In this document: piece after piece, positions 1 to 7,387 of the stretch
Numbering within the stretch: the first letter of the stretch is position 1
How the letters are laid out: each line of letters opens with the position of its first letter
Assembly (NCBI RefSeq): GCF_014202575.1
Contig: NZ_JACHHB010000019.1
Location: forward strand, 1-59,548
Length of the DNA stretch: 59,548 nt
Reading direction: 5' to 3'
Origin: Texcoconibacillus texcoconensis
GTDB taxonomy: Bacteria > Bacillota > Bacilli > Bacillales > Salisediminibacteriaceae
Made by a program: the position numbers and the translations under genes
Notes under the pieces: generated by a model
What the model was told of the DNA's origin: nothing
What the model saw: only the letters and a program-made list of their open reading frames with translations
Databases searched by the model: none

Positions 1-115
1 ATGTCTCTGACATCTTTATTGTTTCATTGACAGAATCTTAAATAAGATCCCGCTGGTCGCTTAGCTTTTTGTTTAGTTTTCAAAGGTCAGTGTTTGCGCC
101 GCTGTTGTTGCGACT
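1..115 (-). other. Leader of a 16S rRNA precursor (rrn operon continuing beyond base 1)
   Basis: Downstream of the two rRNA-type promoters, the minus strand reads a Bacillus-like pre-16S leader. It includes the stretch CTTTGAAAACTAAACAAA at about 72-89, which resembles the boxA-type antitermination region found ahead of Bacillus 16S genes. The mature 16S start is not present, so the gene itself must lie just outside the window. That 16S follows is inferred from the promoters, the leader and the conserved Bacillus gene order. Confidence 0.7.
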
Positions 116-121
116 TTTATA

Positions 122-150
122 ATCTTACTCTAACCTCCCGCAAAAGTCAA
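122..150 (-). promoter_or_regulatory. rrn P2 promoter (sigma-A)
   Basis: On the minus strand a -35 TTGACT (145-150) is followed after 17 bases by -10 TAAGAT (122-127). It lies about 90 bp downstream of a second, stronger promoter, the usual tandem P1/P2 arrangement of Bacillus rRNA operons. Transcription should begin near 115. Confidence 0.75.
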
Positions 151-212
151 CAATTATTTTTCAATGATTGAAATCAAAATCAAAAATCATATTTGTTTTG
201 CGGACAATTGAT

Positions 213-241
213 AATATACCACCATAATGAATCAATGTCAA
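213..241 (-). promoter_or_regulatory. rrn P1 promoter (sigma-A)
   Basis: On the minus strand a perfect -35 TTGACA (236-241) and -10 TATATT (213-218) are separated by exactly 17 bases. The -35 box begins only five bases past the stop codon of the small gene ending at 247, so that gene and the rRNA operon are packed end to end. Confidence 0.8.
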
Positions 242-246
242 AGGTT

Positions 247-483
247 TCATTGATGTTTATCAATTTTGACATTCTTACGCCCTCGCACATATTTCATCAC
301 TTCTTCATGACTTGCGAAGCGTTTGTACATTTTAAAGATCAATTGATACCTTTCTTCCATTGCCCTTTTTACTATTCCATCTATGCGTGAATCAGATAAA
401 TCAAGAAGTAATTCTTCAAGTTCACGATTTAGTAAATGCTTCACTTCTTCTAATTCTTTATCTTGAAATAAAACACCCATCAT
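247..483 (-). CDS. Conserved-looking small hypothetical protein (78 aa)
   Basis: I do not recognise this protein. It is short, highly charged and predicted to be almost wholly alpha-helical, rich in Glu, Leu and Lys, with no membrane segment, signal peptide or cysteine pair. A start at 483 (tandem ATGATG, next at 480) is preferred over the upstream GTG at 492 because AAAGG sits about nine bases ahead of it. It lies between pdaB, which is divergent, and the promoters of an rRNA operon, and is read in the same direction as the rRNA. Position, the ribosome-binding site and a plausible soluble composition support a real gene, but no function can be assigned. Confidence 0.6.
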   Translation of the reverse strand: MMGVLFQDKELEEVKHLLNRELEELLLDLSDSRIDGIVKRAMEERYQLIFKMYKRFASHEEVMKYVRGRKNVKIDKHQ

Positions 484-624
484 AATTATCACGCCTTTAT
501 ATTTAATTCAACATTAATGTGTCGAGCTACTCTAAAATTCTTTTCTTTTTTCGAAAGTTTTATTCATCGTTGTCCAAACTTCTCCATATACATGTACAAA
601 TAACAGGACAAGGGAGGTAGGCGA

Positions 625-1386
625 GTGAATTTCATATGGGTTTGGAAAGCAAAGAACATAAAACGTTACCTCATCATTGCCTTAGCTGCATTTTTTACAG
701 CCGGTATCATATATGTTGATCAAGCAAAAATAGCTGTTTTTTCTCCTAGTGACGATGATGCGGCAATATATCGAGCAGATATTGACGAACAGGAGGTATC
801 CTTAACTTTCAATATCAGTTGGGGTGAGGAACATGCTATTCCAATTTTAGATGTTCTAAAAGATCATGACATTAGCAACGCTACATTTTTCCTTTCTGGA
901 TCATGGGCAGAAAGGCACCCCGATATCGTCGAAAGGATTGTTGAAGACGGACACGAAATCGGAAGTCACGGATTTCACCACGAGCACTACACAAAATGGG
1001 ATGACAGTGAAATCAGGCGGGACATCCAGCTTGCGCATGACCATCTAGTAAGTGAAATTGATACTGAACCCAATTATTTACGTCCACCAAATGGTAGTTT
1101 TGATGAACGCGTTTTATCTGTTGCACGATCGCAGAATTATCATATTATCCATTGGAGCGTCGACTCTCATGATTGGAAAGAACCAGGTGTTGATACGATC
1201 GTAGATAACGTACTCGAACCAATTTCCCCTGGAGATATTGTGTTATTCCATGCTTCAGACTCAGCGACGCAAACTGCAGAGGCTTTACCTACAATCATTG
1301 AAGAACTAGAGAAAAATGATTATGAGTTTCTAACTGTTTCCGAATTGTTGGCTGGTGCTGAAAGCGAACATAGCGTTATCGAATAA
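625..1386 (+). CDS. pdaB: Polysaccharide deacetylase PdaB, sporulation-associated
   Basis: A NodB-fold carbohydrate esterase (family 4) of 253 aa with an N-terminal membrane anchor (about residues 15-31) and the catalytic domain outside the membrane (about 57-235). Visible motifs are the PdaB-type TFNISWGEE (61-69), HEIGSHGFHH with metal-type histidines (110-119), LRPPNGSF (152-159), HWSVDSHDW (176-184) and the final VLFHA. In this subfamily the usual TFDDG is altered; here even the first Asp appears as Asn63. The start is a GTG with AGGGAGGT seven bases upstream. In B. subtilis the protein is needed to keep spores stable, probably through spore peptidoglycan. The neighbouring kbaA, gerD and cwlD fit a sporulation role. 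It is read convergently with kbaA and shares a terminator with it. Confidence 0.9.
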   Translation: MNFIWVWKAKNIKRYLIIALAAFFTAGIIYVDQAKIAVFSPSDDDAAIYRADIDEQEVSLTFNISWGEEHAIPILDVLKDHDISNATFFLSGSWAERHPDIVERIVEDGHEIGSHGFHHEHYTKWDDSEIRRDIQLAHDHLVSEIDTEPNYLRPPNGSFDERVLSVARSQNYHIIHWSVDSHDWKEPGVDTIVDNVLEPISPGDIVLFHASDSATQTAEALPTIIEELEKNDYEFLTVSELLAGAESEHSVIE

Positions 1387-1427
1387 AACAACAAGGGCTG
1401 TCCATTGAAGGACAGCCCTTGTTGTTT
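1385..1427. terminator. Bidirectional terminator between pdaB and kbaA
   Basis: A perfect inverted repeat (AACAACAAGGGCTGTCC and its complement) has a five-base loop, with A-tract and T-tract at either end, so it can stop transcription from both sides. It starts inside the pdaB stop codon and ends at the kbaA stop codon. Confidence 0.9.
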
Positions 1428-2023
1428 TATTGTTCTTGCAAACGATGTAGAATAAGAAGTTGCCACGTATTTGCAATAAGCAAAGGGACTAGAGCACTCC
1501 ATAAAAAGGTTGGATCATTTTCTCTGAGTGCTGGTATCCATTCAATTGTCGTGATGACAACCATAAAGAATAAAGCTGGGATAAATGCTCCCATATGCGT
1601 GTCTTTGCTTTTTAAGTATGCAACGACTAGTCCATATACCAGAAGGAATAAAGGCATGATAGAATATGCTAAAAGTGATTCACCTTCTTCTGCAAATGCC
1701 ATATGCCGAAAATACATTAAGTCAAATAAAACGAATAAAATAATGACGACTTGTACACGGTTCCACAACTTGTGGGATTTAAACATCCCTAAACATAAAC
1801 GATTGAGCGTTAAGTAAGCGAAAAAACCCATTTGACTAATTGCAGTCCAAAGAGCGCCAATTCCAAAAAGCCAAATCACTAGGAGAATAAAACCAAAAAA
1901 CTCTCCAGAAAATAAATCCTCCATGTATGCATTCCAATCCAATATTAAACCTATCAATGCCCCACTTGTTGAACCGATCAACATCGTTGATATAAATAAG
2001 TAAACGACCTTTCGAGAATTCAC
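1427..2023 (-). CDS. kbaA: KbaA, KinB-signalling pathway activation membrane protein
   Basis: A 198-aa integral membrane protein with about six hydrophobic segments (roughly residues 8-28, 43-65, 88-106, 115-135, 142-160 and 170-190). In B. subtilis KbaA is required for the sensor kinase KinB to feed the phosphorelay that starts sporulation. Identification rests on overall composition, length and position between pdaB and gerD, as in B. subtilis. The gene stands alone, convergent with pdaB and divergent from gerD. A weak promoter-like pair (TTGATA at 2064-2069, TAGTTT at 2042-2047) and an inverted repeat at 2080-2103 lie upstream. Confidence 0.88.
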   Translation of the reverse strand: MNSRKVVYLFISTMLIGSTSGALIGLILDWNAYMEDLFSGEFFGFILLVIWLFGIGALWTAISQMGFFAYLTLNRLCLGMFKSHKLWNRVQVVIILFVLFDLMYFRHMAFAEEGESLLAYSIMPLFLLVYGLVVAYLKSKDTHMGAFIPALFFMVVITTIEWIPALRENDPTFLWSALVPLLIANTWQLLILHRLQEQ

Positions 2024-2041
2024 GGTATATTCCCCCAGTCT

Positions 2042-2069
2042 AAACTATTTGCACTGTAAATTGTATCAA
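2042..2069 (-). promoter_or_regulatory. Possible kbaA promoter
   Basis: The minus strand shows TTGATA (2064-2069), 16 bases, then TAGTTT (2042-2047), just upstream of kbaA. The -10 match is poor, so this is tentative. Confidence 0.3.
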
Positions 2070-2079
2070 AATATCGAAC

Positions 2080-2103
2080 ATAAGTGTTAGGAAGAACACT
2101 TAT
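2080..2103. repeat. 9-bp perfect inverted repeat between kbaA and gerD
   Basis: ATAAGTGTT at 2080-2088 is repeated inverted as AACACTTAT at 2095-2103, with six bases between. There is no good T-tract on either strand, and it lies in a divergent intergenic region just upstream of the tentative kbaA promoter. An operator is therefore more likely than a terminator. The binding protein is unknown. Confidence 0.5.
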
Positions 2104-2278
2104 CTGTTTTCATTTTGTACAGATGTATAATAAAAGCTACTGTTATTCAACCTAAGAGCGAATCATTTAATGATAAAACATCATATTTAAGCCTGATAAT
2201 CGCATCACCAATAAGCAATTCCTTCACAACCAAAAAGAGTATGCCTGATTTACATAAAAGGTGAAAGGAGTAAGAAAC

Positions 2279-2872
2279 GTGAAGACAATCAGTCAATTCC
2301 TCATAACAAGTGCTGTATTTATTGTGTTAATGACTGGGTGTGCAGCAGCCGAAGAACAAAGCCAACCCGATTATGAAAGCACAAAGAAGATGATGGTAGA
2401 TATGTTACAAACAGATGAAGGAAAACAATCGATTCAAGAAATTTTGCAAGATGAAGAAGTTCAACAATCGCTTATTATTGAAGATGAATTTGTTAAAGAC
2501 ACGATTCAAGAAACTTTGACAACCGAAAAAGGGAAAGAATTTTGGCAGGTTATGATGGAAGACCCTGAGTTTGCTCAAACCTTTGCCGAGAGTATGCAAG
2601 AAGAAAATGAACAAGTTCTTAAACATTTAATGAATGATCCTGAATATCAGGAAATGATGATGGAAATTTTAAAGGACCCTGAAATGGAACAATCCTACCT
2701 AGAGTTAATGGAAAGCAAAGAATATCGTCAACAAGTGATGAATGTAATGAACGAAGCGTTGGAAAGCCCACTTTTCGTCGGGAAATTAAAAAACATTTTG
2801 GATGATGTTGTTGAAGAACAAATGAATCAACAAAACGAAAACCAAGAAGAAGGCAATGAAGGTGAAGAATAA
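2279..2872 (+). CDS. gerD: Spore germination lipoprotein GerD
   Basis: A 197-aa protein with a lipoprotein signal peptide ending in the lipobox LMTGC (Cys21 counted from this start), then a long, almost purely helical region rich in Gln, Glu and Met and a very acidic tail. In Bacillus, GerD is an inner-spore-membrane lipoprotein that clusters nutrient germinant receptors so that germination is fast. The GTG at 2279 is chosen because GAAAGGAG lies eight bases ahead; the GTG at 2261 precedes that ribosome-binding site. The gene is monocistronic and ends in a terminator shared with salA. Expression in the forespore is expected from the family, but I could not find a convincing sigma-G promoter. 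Confidence 0.88.
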   Translation: MKTISQFLITSAVFIVLMTGCAAAEEQSQPDYESTKKMMVDMLQTDEGKQSIQEILQDEEVQQSLIIEDEFVKDTIQETLTTEKGKEFWQVMMEDPEFAQTFAESMQEENEQVLKHLMNDPEYQEMMMEILKDPEMEQSYLELMESKEYRQQVMNVMNEALESPLFVGKLKNILDDVVEEQMNQQNENQEEGNEGEE

Positions 2873-2884
2873 ATTCAATGATTT

Positions 2885-2927
2885 AAAAAAGATGGATAAA
2901 GGGATCATCCCTTCATCCATCTTTTTT
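2885..2927. terminator. Bidirectional terminator between gerD and salA
   Basis: The inverted repeat AAAAGATGGATaAAGGGA with its complement has a three-base loop, six A before and six T after. It ends five bases before the salA stop codon and 13 bases after the gerD stop. Confidence 0.9.
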
Positions 2928-2932
2928 GTTTA

Positions 2933-3985
2933 TTATTTACCTTCTTTTTCGATCACTTTTTCAGCTAATCCCATATAAATTTTACCGATAGGATGATCCT
3001 CATCGTAAACAGAAGGGGCAAAATTCTCCTCGTCGATTTCCGGTTGACCTAATGGGATTTGCGCCATAACCTCAGATTGTAACTCCTTAGCAAGGCGCTC
3101 ACCGCCACCTTGACCAAAGACATACTCTTTTTCACCTGTTACTTTACTTTCAAAATAAGACATATTTTCGATAACACCTAAAATTTCGTGCTCTGTTTTC
3201 ATCGCCATAGCGCCAGCACGTGCTGCAACAAATGCTGCAGTCGCATGTGGTGTCGTTACAATCAATTCTTTACTCTGCGGAAGCATGGAATGAACATCTA
3301 AAGCGACATCTCCAGTTCCTGGTGGTAAGTCTAAGATTAGGTAGTCAAGGTCGTCCCAAATAACCTCTGAGAAAAAGTTATTCAGCATTTTACCTAACAT
3401 TGGACCACGCCAAATGATTGGTGAGTTATCTTCAACGAAGAAACCCATAGAAATAACTTGAACACCAAATCGATGGACAGGGTAAATCTTTTGTCCAACA
3501 ACTTTCGGACGCTCTTCAATCCCCATCATATCTGGAACACTAAATCCATAAATATCCGCATCTACAATGCCGACTTTTTTCCCTTTACGTGCTAATGAAG
3601 TTGCCAAGTTTACGGAAACCGTTGACTTACCAACGCCACCTTTACCACTTGTAACGGCGATAAATTTTGTCTTAGAATTTGGGCTTAGTAATGAGTCGTC
3701 TTGTTCGTCTTCTTGTTGAAGGCCTAGCTTTTCTAGCTCCTCTTCACTGAAAGCTTCAAAACGTAAGCCTACCGACTCTGCTCCCGCTTCTTTCACGGCA
3801 TTGACAACTTGTTGTTGTAATTGCATTTGTTCTGCTGTTCCTGTTTGGGTAAGAGCAATTTTAAGACTTACCATATCATCTGTTATTTTCACTTCTCGAA
3901 CTGCATCAAGTTCGAGGAGAGGTTTATTTACGTGAGGCTCGTTCACTGAACGAAGCGCCTGAAGAACTTGTTCTTCGGTAAGCAT
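2933..3985 (-). CDS. salA: SalA, Mrp/ApbC-type P-loop ATPase
   Basis: A 350-aa protein with an N-terminal MIP18-like (DUF59) domain (about residues 1-80) and a ParA/MinD-type ATPase domain with the deviant Walker A GKGGVGKST at 114-122 and LDLPPGTGD further on. The Fe-S scaffold members of this family carry a CxxC near the C-terminus. Here the matching region reads ENMSYFESKVTGEKEYVFG with no cysteine, as in B. subtilis SalA, a regulator of scoC and exoprotease expression. This favours the SalA name over an Fe-S carrier. The ATG at 3985 is preferred because the DUF59 domain starts there; upstream codons add an unrelated tail. It follows cwlD by about 100 bp. Confidence 0.88.
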   Translation of the reverse strand: MLTEEQVLQALRSVNEPHVNKPLLELDAVREVKITDDMVSLKIALTQTGTAEQMQLQQQVVNAVKEAGAESVGLRFEAFSEEELEKLGLQQEDEQDDSLLSPNSKTKFIAVTSGKGGVGKSTVSVNLATSLARKGKKVGIVDADIYGFSVPDMMGIEERPKVVGQKIYPVHRFGVQVISMGFFVEDNSPIIWRGPMLGKMLNNFFSEVIWDDLDYLILDLPPGTGDVALDVHSMLPQSKELIVTTPHATAAFVAARAGAMAMKTEHEILGVIENMSYFESKVTGEKEYVFGQGGGERLAKELQSEVMAQIPLGQPEIDEENFAPSVYDEDHPIGKIYMGLAEKVIEKEGK

Positions 3986-4084
3986 ACAAACACCGCCTTC
4001 TATGTAATCGATTTTGGGACTAGTATAACATAGATGGTGTGTATTCATGTTGATAAAAATCACAGCACCACTTATTCAATCATG

Positions 4085-4798
4085 CTATTCACTTGGTAAA
4101 GGATCGCCAGCCCCGTAACGAAGCATTCCTTCATAAATCGAAGCTGCTAATTTTTGTTGATATTCCTTTGTATTTAACCGATCTGCTTCAGAGGGGTTAG
4201 ACAGAAAACCAACCTCAACAAGCGCACCCGGAATTTTTGACTCTTGCATTAAGTAAACATTATTCACAGGTTTAGCCAACCGATTTGTATTTTCCAAATT
4301 CCGGCGAAGTTCTCCTTGAATATGTTTTGCGAGCGTATCACTACCTTCAATAGCTCGATTATAAAAAGTTTGTGCGCCACTCCATTTTGGGGATGGAATT
4401 GCATTTAAATGGAGACTAATAAACATATCTGCATTTGACTCATTAACCAGCTTCAAACGCTCCCTTAAGTCTTCCAATTTACGTGTGCGAACACGTTGTG
4501 TTTCCTTATCTGCTAAATCATAGTCGCCTTCTCTTGTCATTAAAACAAGAGCTCCTGACTCTTGCAAATAATCGCGGAGCTTAAAAGCAATATCTAGAGC
4601 CACATCCTTTTCTAATGTGCCGGATTTCGAAGTGGCACCACCGTCGATGCCCCCATGACCTGGGTCAACAACAATAACCTGACCTGATAATGGCATTTGC
4701 ATACTTCCTGAGTCTTGTGTTGTCAGTGGGTATTGTACAACGTAAACCAATGCAATAAACCCTAAAATAAATAACATCCGTTTGATCCAACGGTTCAT
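4085..4798 (-). CDS. cwlD: N-acetylmuramoyl-L-alanine amidase CwlD
   Basis: An Amidase_3 zinc hydrolase of 237 aa with one N-terminal membrane segment (about residues 7-24) and the catalytic domain outside. Zinc ligands are recognisable in VVDPGHGG (His48), TLEKDVALD (Glu63) and MFISLHLNA (His130), and the catalytic Glu in ALVEVGFLSN (Glu195). In Bacillus, CwlD works with PdaA to make the muramic-delta-lactam of the spore cortex, which germination enzymes need as a recognition mark. It sits downstream of ybaK and upstream of salA, as in B. subtilis. Confidence 0.92.
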   Translation of the reverse strand: MNRWIKRMLFILGFIALVYVVQYPLTTQDSGSMQMPLSGQVIVVDPGHGGIDGGATSKSGTLEKDVALDIAFKLRDYLQESGALVLMTREGDYDLADKETQRVRTRKLEDLRERLKLVNESNADMFISLHLNAIPSPKWSGAQTFYNRAIEGSDTLAKHIQGELRRNLENTNRLAKPVNNVYLMQESKIPGALVEVGFLSNPSEADRLNTKEYQQKLAASIYEGMLRYGAGDPLPSE

Positions 4799-4863
4799 AC
4801 TTGTCTCCCTCCCTGTCCCATTCGTTTTAAATATATTGGGACAGGAAAGGAAATATGTTCTTT

Positions 4864-5313
4864 TTAATGCATTTTCAATCGATGTTGTTTTTCCCCTTCT
4901 TCAAATCCTTTCATCCACCATCTTCGTACGAAAGCCTTTCCCGCTTCGACAAACTCTTCTTCATCTACTTCCATACCGTACGTCCATGCGTAAAGATGGT
5001 GTTTGACTTGGTCGATGTACTCTTCAATTTGTTCTCGGCACCGGTCCATCGTTTTCTCTGCTGTATCGCCATAATAACCGAAACGGCTAAATGAAGCACC
5101 TAACAGATAACTGTCGACGCCAATATCCAAACAATAATCCTCAACGTACATCTGTCCGATTTGATCTAAGGGAAGAAATCGTAAAAATTGCTGTTGAACA
5201 TCTTTTCGTAGCGACTGTACAGATAAATTTCTTAAAATGTTGCGTTCAAACTTCCACTGTTTTTGTCGCTGTCGTTCGCCAAATGTAGTAATTACATTCA
5301 TGTTCATACTCAC
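4864..5313 (-). CDS. ybaK: YbaK family protein (DUF2521), unknown function
   Basis: A 149-aa soluble protein matching the B. subtilis YbaK type in length, position and flavour. It has an N-terminal basic, Gln-rich helix (FGERQRQKQWKFERNILRN), a middle part ending in DSYLLGASFSRFGYYGD, and a C-terminal helical region rich in Trp and charged residues. No catalytic motif is recognisable. It lies 65 bp upstream of cwlD on the same strand, so co-expression during sporulation is possible. Function is not known. Confidence 0.75.
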   Translation of the reverse strand: MSMNMNVITTFGERQRQKQWKFERNILRNLSVQSLRKDVQQQFLRFLPLDQIGQMYVEDYCLDIGVDSYLLGASFSRFGYYGDTAEKTMDRCREQIEEYIDQVKHHLYAWTYGMEVDEEEFVEAGKAFVRRWWMKGFEEGEKQHRLKMH

Positions 5314-5363
5314 TGTTTATTCCCCCCTTGCTTTCAAACCTTATTATTTGAAGCAAACAGACA

Positions 5364-5437
5364 ATCATCCGACGCAAATGATTCCATGGATGAGTACGAT
5401 AAACTTTCCAATATTAAATGATGTTTATCATCCGACG
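5364..5437. repeat. Pair of 11-bp direct repeats upstream of ybaK
   Basis: ATCATCCGACG occurs at 5364-5374 and again at 5427-5437, 63 bp apart start to start, in the short non-coding gap between rpsI and ybaK. They could be two binding sites for a regulator on the same face of the helix, or chance. No terminator or promoter overlaps them clearly. Confidence 0.45.
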
Positions 5438-5520
5438 ATTGAGAAAGCATAATTATATGTAACAGTTATAAACAAAAAACAGCAAAGCACTCTTCTATCT
5501 TGTATGGGCAATTGGGCAAT

Positions 5521-5560
5521 AAAAAAGCCCCTTTCCCAAGTGAATGGAAAAGAGACTTTT
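5521..5560 (-). terminator. Terminator of the rplM-rpsI operon
   Basis: On the minus strand, AAGTCTCTTTTCC pairs throughout with GGGAAAGGGGCTT across an eight-base loop and is followed by six T. Several pairs are G-U only in the minus-strand RNA, which supports that direction. Confidence 0.88.
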
Positions 5561-5573
5561 GGTATTCGAAGAA

Positions 5574-5966
5574 TTAACGCTTCGAGAACTGAGGTGCACG
5601 GCGAGCGCCTTTAAGACCGTATTTCTTACGTTCTTTTTCACGTGCGTCACGTGTAAGGTAGCCTGCACTCTTAAGAGTTGGACGGTATTCTGGGTCTGCT
5701 TGCAATAATGCACGTGCAACGCCGTGGCGAATTGCACCAGCTTGACCAGTATATCCTCCACCATCTACGTTTACGCGCACATCATATGTTCCATCTGTGC
5801 TTGTTTCAACGAGTGGTTGTTTTACAATCAATTTAAGCGTATCAAGGTCGAAATATTCGTCAATGTCGCGATTGTTAATTACGATGCTGCCGTCACCAGG
5901 GACAAGGCGAACACGTGCAACCGCATTTTTACGACGGCCTGTACCGTAGTATTGAACTTGTGCCAA
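5574..5966 (-). CDS. rpsI: 30S ribosomal protein S9
   Basis: S9, 130 aa, the usual length. The family signature [19 protein letters not shown] lies at about residues 70-88 and the C-terminal tail ends KRAPQFSKR; in the family this Lys/Arg tail reaches the P-site tRNA in the 30S head. It follows rplM by 21 bp in the normal L13-S9 operon and is followed by a strong terminator. Confidence 0.97.
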   Translation of the reverse strand: MAQVQYYGTGRRKNAVARVRLVPGDGSIVINNRDIDEYFDLDTLKLIVKQPLVETSTDGTYDVRVNVDGGGYTGQAGAIRHGVARALLQADPEYRPTLKSAGYLTRDAREKERKKYGLKGARRAPQFSKR

Positions 5967-5987
5967 TGTAAGAAACCTCCTTTTTTA

Positions 5988-6425
5988 TTAACCGCGTAGT
6001 TCGTACGTTTCCGGCTGTTGTGCTTGGTGTGGATGTTCGTTACCAGCATAAACGTGAAGCTTCATGCCTTGTTTACGTCCAAGGCTGTTCTTTGGAAGCA
6101 TTCCTTTAATACCGATTTCGAGCATTTTCTCAGGCTTGCGATCGCGCATATCTTGCGCAGATGTTGCCTTCAAACCACCAGGATGTCCACTGTGACGATA
6201 GTACATTTTATCGGACATTTTCTTCCCTGTTAGTTCAATTTTATCCGCATTGATGATGATCACGTGGTCACCTGTATCAACGTGCGGTGTGTAAGTTGGT
6301 TTATGCTTACCGCGAAGGATAGCAGCAACTTCACTGGATAGACGACCAAGCGTTTGGCCAGCTGCGTCTACCACATACCATTTACGTTCTACTTCATTGG
6401 CGTTTGCCATATATGTCGTACGCAT
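5988..6425 (-). CDS. rplM: 50S ribosomal protein L13
   Basis: L13, 145 aa, with the typical [21 protein letters not shown] segment (about residues 27-46) and the C-terminal [15 protein letters not shown]. It is an early-assembly protein of the 50S subunit that binds 23S rRNA. It is first in the rplM-rpsI operon and has its own sigma-A promoter and an L13-type leader in the 202-bp gap after truA, so it can be made independently of the upstream ecf-truA genes. Confidence 0.97.
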   Translation of the reverse strand: MRTTYMANANEVERKWYVVDAAGQTLGRLSSEVAAILRGKHKPTYTPHVDTGDHVIIINADKIELTGKKMSDKMYYRHSGHPGGLKATSAQDMRDRKPEKMLEIGIKGMLPKNSLGRKQGMKLHVYAGNEHPHQAQQPETYELRG

Positions 6426-6429
6426 GCGT

Positions 6430-6520
6430 TTCCCTCCTATATACGTTCAATAACAAAAACAATATCGATCACTACTGATTATATATTCTATATTCCCGGG
6501 GCTAGTGGGTCAAGAATACC
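6430..6520 (-). ncRNA. L13-type ribosomal leader of rplM
   Basis: Downstream of the rplM promoter, the minus strand carries GACCCACTAGCCCCGGGAAT (6493-6512), closely resembling the conserved core of the L13 leader known upstream of rplM in Bacillales, followed by an A/T-rich stretch to the ribosome-binding site. In the family this leader is thought to let L13 control its own synthesis. Identification is by eye, and the outer boundaries are approximate. Confidence 0.6.
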
Positions 6521-6527
6521 ATAAATC

Positions 6528-6556
6528 ATAATAATATAAATTTTAAGCTGTGTCAA
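6528..6556 (-). promoter_or_regulatory. rplM promoter (sigma-A)
   Basis: On the minus strand, TTGACA (6551-6556) and TATTAT (6528-6533) are exactly 17 bases apart, directly upstream of the L13 leader. Confidence 0.85.
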
Positions 6557-6577
6557 TCATATGTTACACCAGGAATC

Positions 6578-6612
6578 GTTGTCTATCGAAAAGCGGAAGG
6601 CGCTGCTCACCG
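6578..6612 (+). repeat. Possible remnant of a Bacillaceae intergenic repeat
   Basis: The plus strand reads TATCGAAAAGCGGAAGGCGC followed by TGCTCACCGACGAC in the truA-rplM gap. Its GC-rich look, unlike the flanking A/T-rich spacer, and the CGAAAAGCGGAAGGCGC core resemble short repeats that I recall being scattered between genes in alkaliphilic and related Bacillaceae. Only one copy is visible here, so repetition cannot be shown from the window. A shorter look-alike (GAACGAAAAGCGAAGCT) sits at 9937-9953. Confidence 0.35.
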
Positions 6613-6627
6613 ACGACCAACTTAATC

Positions 6628-7368
6628 CTAGCTATAATTGACTTCCCATAAATAGAGGCCCTGCCCTGAAACAGTCGGGCCTGCAAGATGACGTTTTTTA
6701 TCTTTCAATAATTCTGTCATATTTTCAGGGGACCTTTTTTGTTTCCCAACCTCTAAAATTGTACCTGTTAATATTCTTACCATTTGATATAGAAAGCCAC
6801 TACCTACATAACGAAAATGCCACTCATCACCTTGTTTATATATATCAATCTCGTAAAGTGTACGCACTTTATCCTTTACGTTCGTTTTCGGTGAGCAAAA
6901 AGCTGTAAAATCATGCTCACCTAATAGGAGAGAAGCAGCTTGTTTCATCGCTTCTTCATCCAATAAGCCAGGTAGGTGATAAGTATAGTTCCTGCGGAAA
7001 ACATCAGGGTGTTTTCCTGTATAAACACGATAACGATACTCTTTTGTAACAGCATCGTATCGTGCGTCAAAATCGTCAGCCACCGGCTCTACATCTTTCA
7101 CAGCAATATCCTCTGGCAATATTCCATTTAACGCAATAGGCCACTTATCACGCGGAATATCAATCGGTGTATCAAAGTGTGAAATTTGCGCCACAGCATG
7201 AACACCAGCATCAGTACGTCCTGAACTTCGGGTTTGTATGTGTTGTCCTTTATGCAGCTTTGCTAGGGCCCGTTCAAATTCATATTGCACTGTTCGTGAC
7301 GAAGGTTGTACTTGGTAACCTGAAAAATGAGTACCGTCATAAGACAATGTACATTTCACTCGTGGCAT
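6628..7368 (-). CDS. truA: tRNA pseudouridine(38-40) synthase TruA
   Basis: TruA, 246 aa, makes pseudouridine at positions 38-40 of the tRNA anticodon arm. The catalytic Asp is Asp53 in SSGRTDAGVHA, and the supporting FSGYQVQP (15-22) and GSGFLYQMVRI motifs are present. It follows ecfT by 19 bp, and the cluster ecfA1-ecfA2-ecfT-truA-rplM-rpsI is the B. subtilis order, so it is likely co-transcribed with the transporter genes. Confidence 0.96.
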   Translation of the reverse strand: MPRVKCTLSYDGTHFSGYQVQPSSRTVQYEFERALAKLHKGQHIQTRSSGRTDAGVHAVAQISHFDTPIDIPRDKWPIALNGILPEDIAVKDVEPVADDFDARYDAVTKEYRYRVYTGKHPDVFRRNYTYHLPGLLDEEAMKQAASLLLGEHDFTAFCSPKTNVKDKVRTLYEIDIYKQGDEWHFRYVGSGFLYQMVRILTGTILEVGKQKRSPENMTELLKDKKRHLAGPTVSGQGLYLWEVNYS

Positions 7369-7387
7369 TTGTCATCCCTTCTTTCTT

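Noticed and set aside
2150-2278. A sigma-G promoter for gerD
   Set aside because: Several loose matches exist, but none had both boxes at proper spacing, so no site is claimed.
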